Positions 10,255-21,718 are shown, numbered from the stretch's first letter. The stretch: DNA of 64,000 bases from Trachythela sp. YZ-2020 (GCA_016169945.1 JADLSH010000085.1:310001-374000); one strand, 5' to 3'. The notes: generated by a model not told the origin, from the sequence alone. Program-made: numbers and translations.

Positions 10255-11120
10255 ATTTGATTCTTCTGAAGATGAATCGAATTTAGAATCGAAATATACA
10301 GTTTGCAAGATAATGATCCATTTGGTAAATATTATAGTTGCTTTTTTTCATTCGATTGCATTGTTTGTAATCAATATATATATTTAGCGGTATATATAAA
10401 CCCGTTGGGTACATCTACAGATTCGTAATGATAGGCCTAATATGTAATGCATCTACTGCTGGGAAGTGCTGCGTAGGCCGAACTGAAGATTGATGCGGCC
10501 TCATACTTCTCCATTGATGCACCTGACCTGGGATTTTCTAATTGTCATGAAAAAAAGCAATTACGTAGGTGGCTAAAATGACTGAAATATTGCGGAGGAG
10601 AGTAATTACTATAATGATTTTACCTTAATTATGGCACTATTGCAGTCCACATAATAGAACTTGATGAAGTCGCTGAAGTAGGTGCCAAATGTAATTTACT
10701 CTGTGAAAATAATCTATATATAGTCAATGGATTTGAAGATCTACCGCCTACCCAAGACTGAAAAGGTACGTTCATAGACAGTATAATATTTTAAATGCTT
10801 AAAATGAGATTTAGCACCTGTATCCGCAGTTGCCTGAATTTTAGAAGCTCACCGGTTGAGATATTGTTTTCGTTTTGTCGTACTGTTTCTCGCACAAACT
10901 GGGGAACTGGAGAAGTCGCTAGAGAAATTTCCTCCACTCTTTGCATGACTAACCCCGCTATTGCGGCACTAAGTTGGAGGCCCATTGTGCAGCAGCAAAT
11001 TTGATCATGATAATAATTTCCTTCAAAGTTGAAAAACTGATTATCAAAACAATAGGCAATATACATCTTACCTTTGATGCACCTGGAACTATTTGTAATT
11101 GTCATGAAAAGCCGTAGCAA
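10255..11120 (-). mobile_element. Penelope-like RT fragment, second family (copy A1)
   Basis: On the minus strand 11027-10890 reads FEGNYYHDQICCCTMGLQLSAAIAGLVMQ, similar to the RT segment F-x-Q-x-x-G-C-x-M-G-S-P-x-S of Penelope-like elements (here G is Cys and SP is LQ). The flanking sequence to 10255 recurs at 16995, 31060 and 37295, so this is a degenerate repeat present four times in the window. It is distinct from the family at 3480-7700. Confidence 0.6.
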
Positions 11121-11310
11121 TTTCGTAGGTGGCTAGAAAGACTGAAATGTTATATTTCGGAGGAGTATATTTACACCACTTTGGCGTAAAACCTCTCGCA
11201 TCTGTGTAGACATGCACCAAATCAGTGACTTGTGATGTATTTCAACACTATTCATATTTTATACCATTTTGGCGTAAAATGTTTTGCCTCTCTGCGGACA
11301 CCAATTTGAG

Positions 11311-11760
11311 ACAAAATTGATTTATGGCCATCTAAAGCCATGTATGCCTTTTCATTTGGGTAATCTTTTCAAATCTATTGCAACGTGTTTTTATTAGTTG
11401 AAAATCCTTGTTTTGGTGAAAGAATGCGTTTTTGATCATTTACGAAACATTTGGAACAGTTTGAGGCAAAATTCGAACTTTGTCCATCTCTGGCCAAATA
11501 TGCCTATGGTCCCCTTTGCTTTAGGTAAAATTTTCAAATAGTTAGAAACGCGTATTTTATCAGGTGAAAATGACTGTTTTTATGAAAGAAAACGCTTTTG
11601 ATTACTTACCAAACGTTTGGAGCAGTTGGAGGTAAAATTAAAACTTTGGCCACCCCAGGCCAAGTATGCATGTGGTAGCCCTTTGCTTTTGAGCAAAATT
11701 TTCAGCTCTTAAAAACGTGTTTCTATCAGTTGAAGATCATTGTCCCCAGAGGGTACTAAT
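11311..11760. repeat. Diverged ~165-bp tandem repeat, about 2.7 units
   Basis: Each unit contains aaaat..gaactttg.ccatc..ggccaa.tatgc, then ttttca..t.ttagaaacgtg, a 'gaaaatgac/ccttgttttggtgaaagaa' stretch, and tta(cc/cg)aaacgtttgga.cagtt.gag. Unit starts are near 11311, 11466 and 11633. The same array occurs at 32115-32570 and 41595-42210, and its tail at 21720 and 26091. It lies at duplication breakpoints. Confidence 0.75.
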
Positions 11761-13095
11761 TCCGCTCGGATATTTACCCCCGGGTATGTGAGAACATAGC
11801 GGAATGCAAAGTCGTTCGCCATTATGTCATGGACGTTGGATGGTTTCCTAAGTTATGCGCATGCGCGAGTTCAGGCTGAGAGAAAACTGGTAACTAGCAA
11901 CTCGCGATTTGCTAAGACAAAGATTTGTTTTTCAATTTAAACGTCAGAAATTTAACTGGCATTTTGCAAACTTTTTTCCAAAAGGTCTTATACTCAGGAC
12001 GGGACATCGCAAAACACGGACAAATAAAGTCTCCAAACAAGATAACTGAAAATGTTTACGAGCCGGACTTTCACTTGTTAAAGTCAACAGGAGAAACGAC
12101 AAGATTGTAGAGTTTTAAAGCGTATTAAACGGGTAACTATTGCCATTTGCGTTAATATTTTGAAGCTTGACAAGGTTTACATTTCAAACCAGACATTAGG
12201 CTAAAATTAAAACTTATGAACCTCTCATGCGAACGTGTCTTCGAAACCTGCAAACGTGGCAAGAACAAGAAAAAAACATGTTCGTATTTTCCCACAAACA
12301 TTGCAATTGCAAGCCAGTTTCATTGGTCAAACGTGACACGGGGCGTGACCAAACGTTCACATATGAAAAGTAAACATACACGTTAAAATCCTCAAGCTTC
12401 AAGGTTGAACGCAAATGTCAAAAATTGTATCTACATGCAGGGACGCAAAAATGTTTTACTAGAAAGTAGAAATAAACAACATGTTGAGATCACAAATGTT
12501 TTGTGCAAATATTTAACAATTATACGATGAGCTCGAGTCGTATAGCTACGTATAGCTATCAGTCATATAGCTACGACGAGAGCGAATGGTATAATTGTTT
12601 TAGAAATATAGATATTAATTCCATTAATAGACTATTTTGTATTGTAATGTTTTGACAGTTTATTTAGCCACAATCCGTGTCGCAACTTGGCCTAAAATAT
12701 TCAAATGTTTTTGACTTTGTTAATAATATGCTTTTGCTTTATCACTAGTAATGAAACGGCTTTAGAAAAACATTCCTGAAGACTTGAGATATTTTTATAT
12801 AGGTTTCATGTAAAACAAGTGCTTGTTGACTGCAAAGTTATTTGTTTGTGCTTGCTATTCAGTTTTCCGAAGAATTTCTATTCTGAACATGTTTTTTCGC
12901 TACTCATTTGGTACTAATTCCTGAAAAAGACTTTATTTAAACTAGTTTCTATATAATAAATCCTTTTGCTAACCTGTAAACAATTGCTGGAAGTTTTTTC
13001 GTGCTAATTTTTTCTTTATTAAGGCTCCTAAAAGTTGTTTTCGGGTTGACAAAACTCTTATAGTTTTTGTGCCTCCATTTTGTTTTTGCTGCTCA
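11761..13095. other. Duplicated spacer block, no confident gene
   Basis: This block (to about 12850) recurs at 21910-23020, 26115-27225 and 32570-33660, and in diverged form at 42190-42600. Short open frames differ between copies, as expected for non-coding DNA. It contains the sequence ttatgcgcatgcgcgagtt and the foldback at 12508-12600. Confidence 0.55.
12508..12600. repeat. Small imperfect foldback (acaattata...tataattgt)
   Basis: Ends are inverted (acaattata against tataattgt) with an internal cgtatagctacgtatagct palindrome. Present in all block copies (22684, 26888, 33320). Possibly a tiny MITE; no target duplication is clear. Confidence 0.5.
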
Positions 13096-13103
13096 CTGTA
13101 TAT
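13096..13103. repeat. Left 8-bp TSD of hAT-like element (ctgtatat)
   Basis: Repeated at 13577-13584; present once, without insertion, at 33904-33911 in the sister duplication. Confidence 0.9.
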
Positions 13104-13576
13104 CAGTGCTCTCACAACTGAATTTAAGAATTCCTTAGATTGCGCAAAAAAATTCGCAAAATTCCCCCAGATATGCGTAAAATTCCTTAGATGAACGTAG
13201 CATGGTAACATGAAGTATTTCATTAATATTACGTCATTTGCGTGGAAATTTTTTTTTGAACATTTTAAATTAATGAAGTCGTGGGTACTCGCAAGTCGCA
13301 AATCAAACATAAATATTGTATATACATGTGCATGAATCGACTGAATATGAGAATGTCTGTCACATGTAATCAAAATTATCATATTCAAACCCAGAATCAA
13401 CACAAGGTAAACAAAATGTGCACAAAAACAGTCGAAAGATCAGTTCCATTCACTTCGACCACTATTTCAAAAAATTCCCCAAACATTTCCCCAAAAAATG
13501 TGATTCCCCAGATCTCTCCCCAAAATTCCGCAAATTTCCCCGTTTTGGGGAAATTTCGCCAAAAGTGAGAGCGCTG
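13104..13576. mobile_element. 473-bp non-autonomous hAT-like element
   Basis: Terminal inverted repeat CAG(T/C)GCTCTCAC, 8-bp target duplication ctgtatat and no coding capacity. The duplicated module at 33900 has the exact empty site, so insertion followed the segmental duplication. The interior is rich in 'aattcccc' and 'ttccttag' runs. Confidence 0.9.
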
Positions 13577-13599
13577 CTGTATATAAGCTGCTATACGGC

Positions 13600-14516
13600 G
13601 AGTAGCTCGACCAAACAGATTGCAAAATAGCTCATATACGGTGGATGACTATATTATAATGCTCGATATAACTCGCAAATATTCGAACACTACAAGTACG
13701 ACAGAGCAACAATCATGGAAATTAATTCGTAGACAATGTAATAATTTCTCAAATTAACTCCCTCCCCCTCCATACAATGTTGGTGTGTGCATGAAATCAA
13801 ACCCATAGGTTTATATTATCATCAACATTGTGTTTGGGGGGGGGGAGGGGGGATGTTTACAAATTATTTTAGAATTGAATATTTAAATATTCAACAACTG
13901 GTGTCGAACAATGCTAAAAATTTATGGTTTTCATAAAAAGTCTACGTATATTATTTCCACAATTGAAGGTTAAAGAAGATTAGAGACGAATTTAATTTGT
14001 ATTACTTTGTTCCCGTCTATCAGAACTGTCGTTCCAATGGACAAGAAAACACAAATTAAAACAGTCTTTAAAATTGTAAATTCACCGTATTTCTTCCAAA
14101 ATAACAATACATTTTCGCCTTTCAAAAACACGCTTTTTACCCAAAATCGCTTGCATTACGCAAGCGCATTATATGGAACGATTCTTTCTTTAACATACTT
14201 TAATAATCCATTTCCACACCTCTTACAGTAATTTTCACACACATTGAATAACTTACCTATCTTTTAAGTTAAGTTTAAGATAATTTTACTCTTCAGTTAC
14301 ATTATAACCTCATAGGATTCATAGTCATGTTACGTGCGGAAAATGTTTAATAAACTTGTCATATTTACTTTAAGCTAGATTGGCCATTCAAATTTAGCCT
14401 TCTGGTGTACACATACTAGTGCATATTTCTCCCGTGCATGTTTTTCGTCGCACAACGGTATACATGTGTATAGAAAAAGATCATCGTGATTTCGTGACCA
14501 TGCACGCAAGACCATT
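13600..14516. other. Spacer, no gene recognised
   Basis: A+T-rich sequence with a G-run at 13837-13852; duplicated at 33912-34856. No open frame shows protein similarity. Confidence 0.5.
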
Positions 14517-15458
14517 CAGAGCGTCCACAATAGGCCTCTTAAATCCCGCATCCCGTTCCATATCTTCTCTCGTTCCTGCAATCCCGATAGCTTTTCTTAG
14601 GTTATCCCAATTCCGAATAATATTAGTACAAGTTGGGCTCTCAAGCACAACAGCACAAGCAAATTTGCGAATTCCTTGGCAAGGGCTCTGAAATTCCCTA
14701 GCTTTCCCTAAAATTAAATTCCTTAAATTACTTCATTCATTCACTTTTCTGGGACTTCTGCTCAGTGACTTCAAGTCACTCTTTGTAACTTAGTAAATGA
14801 TTGAACTACATAGCAGCTAAAATTGTGCGATTCACCAAACAGTCACACTCTAATAATTTTAAGGCAATCATGCTCTAAAAGACAATCTGCCCGGTTGGGG
14901 ATGTTAGTCCGGGTGTGAGGCAGGGACATTTTTAAAAAATTGGGGTCACATAAGCGCCATTTCCTGCACTTCTGGGCAGTTGAAAAAGAGATAAAGTACA
15001 TACATCAGTGTAAATTATTCACACTAAGGTCGTTCTTGGAATCATTTAAATTCCCTAAAACTATACAAAATTCCTATTTCTGAGGAGAAATCCCTAAAAG
15101 TGAGAGCGCTGCTTACAAGATTTCAATATGATGCCGCCTATTATGCAAGTTAAAGCGTCAACGTGATACATGCCAAAAGTTTACAAATAAATTCATTGGT
15201 GACACTTTCCAGAACAGACAGAACAGGGTTAGAACACAAATGTGACATTAAATCTTCAAAGATCGTATTTCAAAATCCCGAATGTCGCCTCGCGAAAGCT
15301 TCGTATCTCAACTCCCGTGGTACGAATTGCGAAAATCCTGCATCCAGCCAGATATTTTATTCCCAAATCCCGCGATATATTTTCGCAACTAGTATCCCGC
15401 TTCCCGATATTCATATAAGCCAAATCCCGCATCCCGAAAAACCTATTGTGGACACTCC
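14517..15458. mobile_element. Non-autonomous DNA element with gtccacaatagg inverted ends
   Basis: The left end CAGAG(C)GTCCACAATAGG (14517-14534) and right end cctattgtggacactcc (15442-15458) form inverted repeats. Subterminal 'aatcccgcatcccg' motifs occur at both ends. A hAT-type CAG start is visible, but no 8-bp duplication is found. The copy at 34857-35768 has lost about 13 bp of the left repeat. No transposase frame is seen. Confidence 0.65.
14651..15111. mobile_element. Probable nested relative of the 473-bp hAT-like element
   Basis: The right end gtgagagcgctg equals that of 13104-13576 and the left end starts cagcac with shared 'gcgaattcctt', giving a similar length (461 bp). No target duplication is visible. 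It is present in both modules (B copy ends at 35438), so it is older than the module duplication. Confidence 0.4.
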
Positions 15459-15717
15459 ATTCACGTGGCCTCGCGCAGGCAAGCCGTTGAAACCCCAACA
15501 ATAACCCTCGCAACAGTACAAATTAGCAAATATTACTACATTCAACAATAATTTAGACGCAATGAATGAACTACAGTACAACTGCCGCGGTATTTTAGCG
15601 TCAATGCAAAAGTCCTTGGAATGCGCTCTGAGCTGAGAAGGCCTATTCATGATCAGGCAATAGATTTTCTCAACTTTCGCGCGTACAACTGTGCTGTAAA
15701 TGCTTGACGGCTCACAA

Positions 15718-16647
15718 CTATTTACAATTACATTTCGACAAGGTTTTCGCATGGATTCTGAGCTTTTTGTTCCTCCAAAATAGAATGATAGAGTTTAGAC
15801 TTGAATTCAACATAACAAAAACATTTGAGTATCTTTTGAGAGTGGCGGCCGTAAAAGCAGATTTAATGCTCAATATACCGCTAAATGCAAGTATGCCAGG
15901 TAGGCCACATACAATGCAACAAATTATAACTAGAAAACACGTTTTTGCCGCTTTAATTTCATTTAAATATTGTTTTATTTTGCCCCTTTCTTTTGCATCC
16001 TTTTGATTTAGCCTTACTCGGACTTTGATCTGTATGGCACGAGCAATCTTTGCATAAACAAAAACCGTGTGTCCCAAGAAGGCCAGGGATGTGCAACCAA
16101 GCAGAAAGCGCAATATGCGACCATAATGAAGTGTCAGTCCCAAGAGAAAAGTTTGGAAAGTGCAAACAACGATTACGTACTTCAATAACTGATTCTTTTT
16201 CATCCGAGTTAGGTGAATTATCGGATAACAGATGCTCATGTATCTGTCATGGTTCATCATAGAGAACGTGGTTAGTGAGAACAAGAATAAGAGAGATCCA
16301 AGTTTTCTGCCAAGCCAAGCTACGACACAACTTGGCGTACCTGCAATTTCATTCACCAAAACGTAAGTGAATAAAGGCATCACTAGCGTTCCATGTAGTA
16401 GATCGATGGTTGACTGTATCATAATGGTAAAGTTGGATAGTTTTTCTCTTAATGTTTGGGTCGTCCAAATTGTGATTACTGTACAAGCGTTAAGATATAT
16501 AGTTGTGACAGTAAGGATGGCACATATCACTGTCACAGTGGTGTGAATGACTTTATATACAGAATTCGGAGGGAAATGAATAATTACACTGGCGGCGTCT
16601 TCGAAAATGTCGCAGTTTTTGATGAATGTGAAATTGTCTGAACTCAT
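15718..16647 (-). CDS. Orphan class A GPCR, copy A
   Basis: A single-exon, 309-residue seven-helix receptor. Helix 1 is about residues 35-60 (Asn53 in IYLNACTVI). HDRY at 133-136 is the helix 3 G-protein motif. Helix 6 (about 234-257) lacks the usual CWxP, and helix 7 has LNSIILF in place of NPxxY. There is an N-glycosylation site NFT at 5-7 and no retinal Lys, so it is not an opsin. The style fits the large cnidarian families of intronless orphan receptors; the ligand is unknown. The sister gene at 36024 is the same length with few substitutions (Leu120/Ile, Arg203/Leu, Ala218/Val, Lys271/Asn), indicating both are under constraint or recently duplicated. Confidence 0.85.
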   Translation of the reverse strand: MSSDNFTFIKNCDIFEDAASVIIHFPPNSVYKVIHTTVTVICAILTVTTIYLNACTVITIWTTQTLREKLSNFTIMIQSTIDLLHGTLVMPLFTYVLVNEIAGTPSCVVAWLGRKLGSLLFLFSLTTFSMMNHDRYMSICYPIIHLTRMKKNQLLKYVIVVCTFQTFLLGLTLHYGRILRFLLGCTSLAFLGHTVFVYAKIARAIQIKVRVRLNQKDAKERGKIKQYLNEIKAAKTCFLVIICCIVCGLPGILAFSGILSIKSAFTAATLKRYSNVFVMLNSSLNSIILFWRNKKLRIHAKTLSKCNCK

Positions 16648-16699
16648 TCTGACCCTGTTCTTATAAAATTCATAGTAGTTTTAACCACAATTAGAAAGG

Positions 16700-16711
16700 G
16701 GTTTATATATC
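16700..16711 (-). promoter_or_regulatory. TATA-like box upstream of GPCR copy A
   Basis: Minus strand gatatataaacc, about 55 bp before the ATG at 16647, allowing a short 5' UTR. Conserved upstream of copy B (about 37005-37016). Confidence 0.4.
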
Positions 16712-17681
16712 CAAGTACTGGAGTACTTAATAATTAAAGCTGGATTCTTCCGTTTAATTACGATTATTACTAACCAAATTGGTCTGTTGTTTTCATCCAC
16801 GAATTTTAAATTCTAATCTGTCAGATAAAAAGATCGCTACCAATTTTACGGCGAATCAACCTCAACAATCTTTTTCCGGCTGATAATTTCTGCAAATATA
16901 AAATATAATTATTCCGAATAAAGAGCGCATAACTATAATACACATTTTTTAAAACTGTACACTTCAAATCAAAATTTGATTCATCTCCAGCATTGAATAA
17001 CCAAAATTTGATTCTTCTTCTGAAGATTAATCGAATTTAGAATCGAAATATACAGTTTGAAAAAAATTGTAACCTTTTGTAACGAATTAAGTAAAACAGT
17101 AATTGAGATATCTTTAATTTTCAAAAGAAATCATTCCTGAACTTGACCAAAGCCATTTCAGCATTTTCTGTTTGTTCAGTTATATGCTGGTAATAGTAAG
17201 GGATAGAGTTATAAAGATGCATGGAAGTGAAATAAGACATGCAATACACAAAAGGCAAGATAATGATCCATTTGGTAAATATTATAGTTGCTATATTCAT
17301 TCGATTGCATTGTTTGCAATCAATATATATTTTAGCGGTATATATAAACCCAGGTAAAATATCCGTTAAGTTGGGTACATCTACAGATTCGTAATGATAA
17401 TATGTAATACATCTACTGCTGAGAAGTGCTGCGTAGGCCGAACTGTTGATCACCTGACCTGGGATTTTCTAATTGTCATGAAAAAAAGCAATTACGTAGG
17501 TGGCTAAAATGATTGAAATATTGAGGATAATATAGGGTAATTACTATAATTATTTTACCTGAATTATGGCACTATTGCAGCCCACATAATAGAACTTGAT
17601 GAAGTCGCTGAAGTATGTGCCATATGTAATTTACCCTGCGAAGATAATTTATATATAGTCAATGGATTTGAAGATCTACCG

Positions 17682-17689
17682 GCTACCCA
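17682..17689. repeat. Left 8-bp TSD (gctaccca)
   Basis: Repeated at 19010-19017. Related copies at 10750-10757 and 31555-31562 show cctaccca once, uninterrupted. Confidence 0.9.
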
Positions 17690-19009
17690 CAGGGGCGGAT
17701 CTAGTATTTTTCGTACGTTAGTCAAAATTTCGTTGCTGAACATCGCGGGAGTTTGACCGGGGTACTTTTGACTGGGGGCGGGGTTTTGACTGAGTCGCCA
17801 AGCGAAGATTAAACAAACTGGGGTTACAAAGTATTGATTATTGTGTAAGTAAAATATTAACCCAGCTTTCTAGTATCTGTAGTCTATTATAGCATTGAAT
17901 AACAAAATATAGTTGCTTCTCGAGTTTTATTCATAGCAGAAACATGTGCCATGAATAAGTATTCACAATGGCAACATGATCCATTTTACTTGTTGTATAC
18001 ATGTTGTAGAGATCGCATTACACAAAGACATGCCACATTGTCATGTGCTTGTAGTTTATACTAGGTATAAATAATACAGTATTATTAAGTATCTGATTAA
18101 TATATAAAGTCCACATTCCACAAGAGCCATAAACAAAGTATAAACAAACTGAAACTGCCTGTATTTAAGCCGCAGTATTTATGTAAATTTCGTCTCTTAT
18201 TATTATACGCGTACCCGCCGATTTTATAGCATGTGCGTACGACCATGGTACAGACGCACAATCCACTACAGCTATAATGCTATATCTAGTTAAAAATATA
18301 ATATATTTACAAAACTTTTTTGTTTTCCCTCGAACGTACTTCGGGATGTATTCCGCACCAAAATTTTGTGCGAGGAAGAAGCTCGTGTTGTTCACAGCGC
18401 TCAATAAGTCTTCAATAGAACGCTTCGGTACACCGTCTATTCGCTTCTTTAGATCAGCTTCAATATCTTTAAGATATTGTCGATCGTCTTTCTCTAAAGC
18501 AGCCTTTAGGGTTTCGTAATAAAATACTAACAGACATGGCTAGTATTAGTTCAGAAGTCAAGTAGCGATCAGAAAGAACCAGAACCATAGACCAGAACGT
18601 CATAGACCTTTCCGTGCATACTAAAGCCTGAACGGTATGATCGATCAAAAAAATCCAGCCAATGGGAATTCAGGATTTTTTTTAATTAGCCAATCGGACA
18701 GCCTGTATTCGAGCCCCTGATCGCTTTAGCGATCAGAACTCCCCACAGATCGCGCAAAAATCGAGATAGCCAATCAGATGGCTGGAATCTGACCCAGAGC
18801 GTGCAAAACTCATGCGTAAGACCGCTTTTCTGCGCGTTCATTTTCGAAGGCCTTGCTACTGGATGATATTTCAGAACTGGACTGTTAAACTTTCAATACA
18901 ATACACTGCGCGAAGTTTGATAACTGGACTGCTCTTTTAATTTAACAATTTTCTGGCCAATTTTACCTCAGTCGCGTGATCGCTCTGATCACCCCTAGAT
19001 CCGCCCCTG
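17690..19009. mobile_element. 1320-bp hAT element, CAGGGGCGGATCTAG ends
   Basis: Perfect 15-bp inverted repeats CAGGGGCGGATCTAG / CTAGATCCGCCCCTG and an 8-bp duplication gctaccca are classic hAT signatures. No transposase is present. It carries an exon-like segment on the minus strand (18310-18525), so it is a non-autonomous, possibly cargo-bearing derivative. Confidence 0.93.
18310..18525 (-). pseudogene. Exon-like coding segment inside hAT element
   Basis: After a possible acceptor (ctgttag at 18526-18532) the minus frame reads YYETLKAALEKDDRQYLKDI, then DLKKRIDGVPKRSIEDLLSA and NFGAEYIPKYVRGK, with a possible donor ttt|gtaaat near 18310. The amphipathic, charged composition looks like real protein, unlike the surrounding sequence. 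I do not recognise the family. It could be a captured host exon or a remnant of the element's own protein. Confidence 0.4.
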
Positions 19010-19487
19010 GCTACCCAAGACTGAAAAAGTACGTTCGTAGACAGTATATATAATATTTTAAATGCTTAAAATGAGATTTAGCACCTGTATCCGCAGTTGC
19101 CTGAATTTTAGAAGCTCACTGGTTGAGATATTGTTTTCGTTTCGTCGTCCTGTTTCGCACAAACTGGGGATCCGGAACTGGAGAAGTCGCTAGAGCAATT
19201 TCCTCCACTATTTGCATGACTAACTCCGCTATTACGGCACTAAGTTGGAGAACCCATTGTGCAACAAAAAATTTGATCATGATAATAATTTCCTTCAAAT
19301 TGTTTTGCAGTCAAATTTGTATGTATATAATGGTCTGCATTATTCAGTTCTTGTTTTACAACATCTAGTGCCAAGTAAACCGGAATAGAAGTAAACAAAG
19401 AGGTCACATCGAATGATACAATTTTGGTCATGTTCACTCTTTGCTTGAGTCGTTACGAAATCAACAAACTCTTTTGAAATCTTTACA

Positions 19488-19765
19488 GTATGGTCTTTAA
19501 AAATCGAAGGTGCGAAAGAGGGACTTGTAAAATCTGCACGCAGAAATACAGAAAATGTTCGGCAAGGGGAGTTCCGAATTCGATTGAATTGTTATTATAT
19601 TGGCGTGACAGTTTGACTTATTGTCGATTCATATTATTTGGGCGTTCATTTCATAAATGCATGCAATGCATTGTAAATAAATCATGTTCATTTACATATG
19701 TCGGTGAAACGAAAAGGTGTTTGTGCTAACGTTGGTTCGAACATAAACCGGCAATACGCATAAAA
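19488..19765 (+). pseudogene. GIY-YIG endonuclease fragment (Penelope-like)
   Basis: Plus-strand pieces read RGTCKICTQKY... and later CSFTYVGETKRCLC, a stop, then RWFEHKPAIRIKRSGDFP. The pattern C-x2-C...YVGET(x)5-7...EHK is typical of GIY-YIG modules of Penelope-like elements. It points away from the RT fragment ending at 19437, so the two pieces form a head-to-head remnant. Duplicated at 38337-38605. Confidence 0.55.
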
Positions 19766-19822
19766 CGATCGGGTGACTTTCCATAGTACTATCCCGATAT
19801 TACGTCACAAAGATTAAATTAA

Positions 19823-20012
19823 GGGTAGGATTCAGGTTAGGATTAAGGTTAGGATTAAGGTTAGGATTAAGGTTAGGATTAAGGTTAGGATTAAGGTTAG
19901 AATTAAGGTTAGGATTAAGGTTAGGATTAAGGTTAGGATTAAGGTTAGGATTAAGGTTAGGATTAAGGTTAGGATTAGGATTGAGATTAGGATTAGGGTT
20001 ATGATTAGGATT
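19823..20012. repeat. Telomere-like 12-bp tandem array (ttaggattaagg)n
   Basis: About fifteen units alternating TTAGGAT and TAAGG, with occasional gattagggtta at the right end. It resembles a diverged interstitial form of the metazoan TTAGGG telomere repeat. The shorter sister array is at 38665-38803. Its translation into Leu-Thr-Leu-Ile repeats is not a gene. Confidence 0.85.
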
Positions 20013-21718
20013 TTGAATATTGAGCTGGTTAGGATTTTGTAAATTGAGCCAAAAAATAGCTTCGGCATTTAAAGATCATGCCGAAGGTACAGGTCATGCT
20101 GTAGCAAATAAGACGGATGTCCAAATTCTTGAGAAAGGGGTGAAAAATCAGAAGAGACTCTCTGGAGGCATTGCATTCGGTATTTAATAAAGACTCGTTT
20201 TTACCTAGCAGCCGATAATTTAGCATTTTAATCATTTTTTTAGAATTTTTAATTTAGGATGTTTTTAAATAAATTCTTCAGATCAGCTTCAAACTTTGCA
20301 AAATTTTGTAATACGATATCCACTGATCGCCACAACACTCAACAGTATATATATTATTTATTATATATAGTTAATCTTGAGTTTCGTATCCTAAGTATAT
20401 ATGAAAATTTGTCATTTCGAAATGTGGTTTCCTTTTGAATATTTTCCTGGCAACTCCTTTCTCGCATCTCCGAAATAATATATTTTATCGGATATTTACC
20501 AGGTAAAATATCATATATATCTACAGATTCGTAATGATAATATTATGTAATGCGTCTACTGCTGGGAAGTGCTGGATAGCCCGAAAAATTGTTGTAGCCC
20601 TATACTTTTCCTTTGATTCACCTGGAACTATTTGTAATTGTCATAGAAAGACTGAAATTTTACCTTGTGCCACTATTGCCGCGCACATAATAGAACTTGA
20701 TGAAGTCGCTTAAGTAGGTGTCAAATGTAATTTCGCTGTAAAAATATAGTCAATGGATTTGAAAATCTACGGCATAGATCTAAGGCAGCAAAGGTACTTT
20801 CGTAGACAATATAATATTTTAATGTGAAAACGAGATTTAACACCCGTCATTATCATCAGTTGCCTGAATTTCAGCAGCACAGTTTTGAGATGTTTTTCTT
20901 GCAATTGTGCCACATGCAGTACACAAAATTCGGGCCACTCGGTCTTAACGACTCGGCCTCTGTGATAAATCATTCAGTATTGTTTCTAGTAGCTCATGAA
21001 AACACATGATTTCTTTACAAGGCAATTAACAGCCATGCGATGCATGCAGAGAAAGTCATCCAAACGGCGTATAGCTTGAATTGATCTGCAGTTGACGTTA
21101 AAATGAGCTGATGCATGACATCTTGCGTACAACTTCAAACGAAGCATTATACTGCAGTAGGTGGAATGAAGAACTCAATTTTTTATAATAAACAAATTTT
21201 CGCAACAGTGGCGGGTCTATAACTTTGTTGACTGAAATTTAGATTTAATTTTACACTTTTGTGATTTGGTTTTAAAAATGATCACTGATAGTTTACCCAA
21301 ACGGAATATTAAAGAAACTGCAAAGATGCAAACAGCAACAAAATAATGAAAACCACAGGCTTCCGGGAATTGAAAATGAGCATGCAATCTATTTCTGCGA
21401 TTTTTGTTCCACAGGAAAAAATGACTTGACATTTGTTCCCATTCAAGATAACTACAATGATTCCTTTCCACATTTCGTTACGCCCATTCTTTGCATTGTA
21501 GCGGCTGCTTCGATCTTCTTGCCGATTAAAAGATTAACTGATGATAACCGATTTTTGTATCATTTTTAATACTTTGCCAAGATGATCCCGAAATGTGAAG
21601 ACATTTGAAAAAACTGTCGAATTTTTTCACGATGTTTCACAAGGAAAGGTCACAGCCGTCAACCCCCCTCCCACACACAACCGAACGTCCATATCACGTT
21701 TTTCGTGGGCCAAATCAA
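20013..21718. other. Duplicated spacer, no gene recognised
   Basis: Matches 38804-40690, with a 176-bp insertion in the second copy near 39165-39340. It contains a shortened repeat of the 10380-11040 sequence. No open frame has recognisable similarity. Similarity to 40690 ends at cgtgggccaaatc, where the sequence jumps to the 165-bp repeat. Confidence 0.5.

Larger units (their letters stand above)
16995..19440 (-). mobile_element. Penelope-like RT fragment, second family (copy A2), split by hAT
   Basis: At 19437-19240 the minus strand reads IVSFDVTSLFTSIPV...LALDVVKQEL...FEGNYYHDQIFCCTMGSPT, the N-terminal RT blocks of a Penelope-like element. The sequence continues as in copy A1 with LSAVIAELVMQIVEEIALATSP. 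The hAT at 17690-19009 is inserted in it. A 110-codon minus frame within it (17453-17121, with one hydrophobic segment) is partly shared with 37660-37418 but has no recognisable identity. Confidence 0.7.

Noticed and set aside
16657..16669. TATA-like cttataaaatt just before the GPCR start codon
   Set aside because: Only about 10 bp upstream of the ATG, too close to place a transcription start; the box at 16700 is better.
19832..20068. Minus-strand open frame of repeated Leu-Thr-Leu-Ile units
   Set aside because: It is only a translation of the 12-bp telomere-like array.
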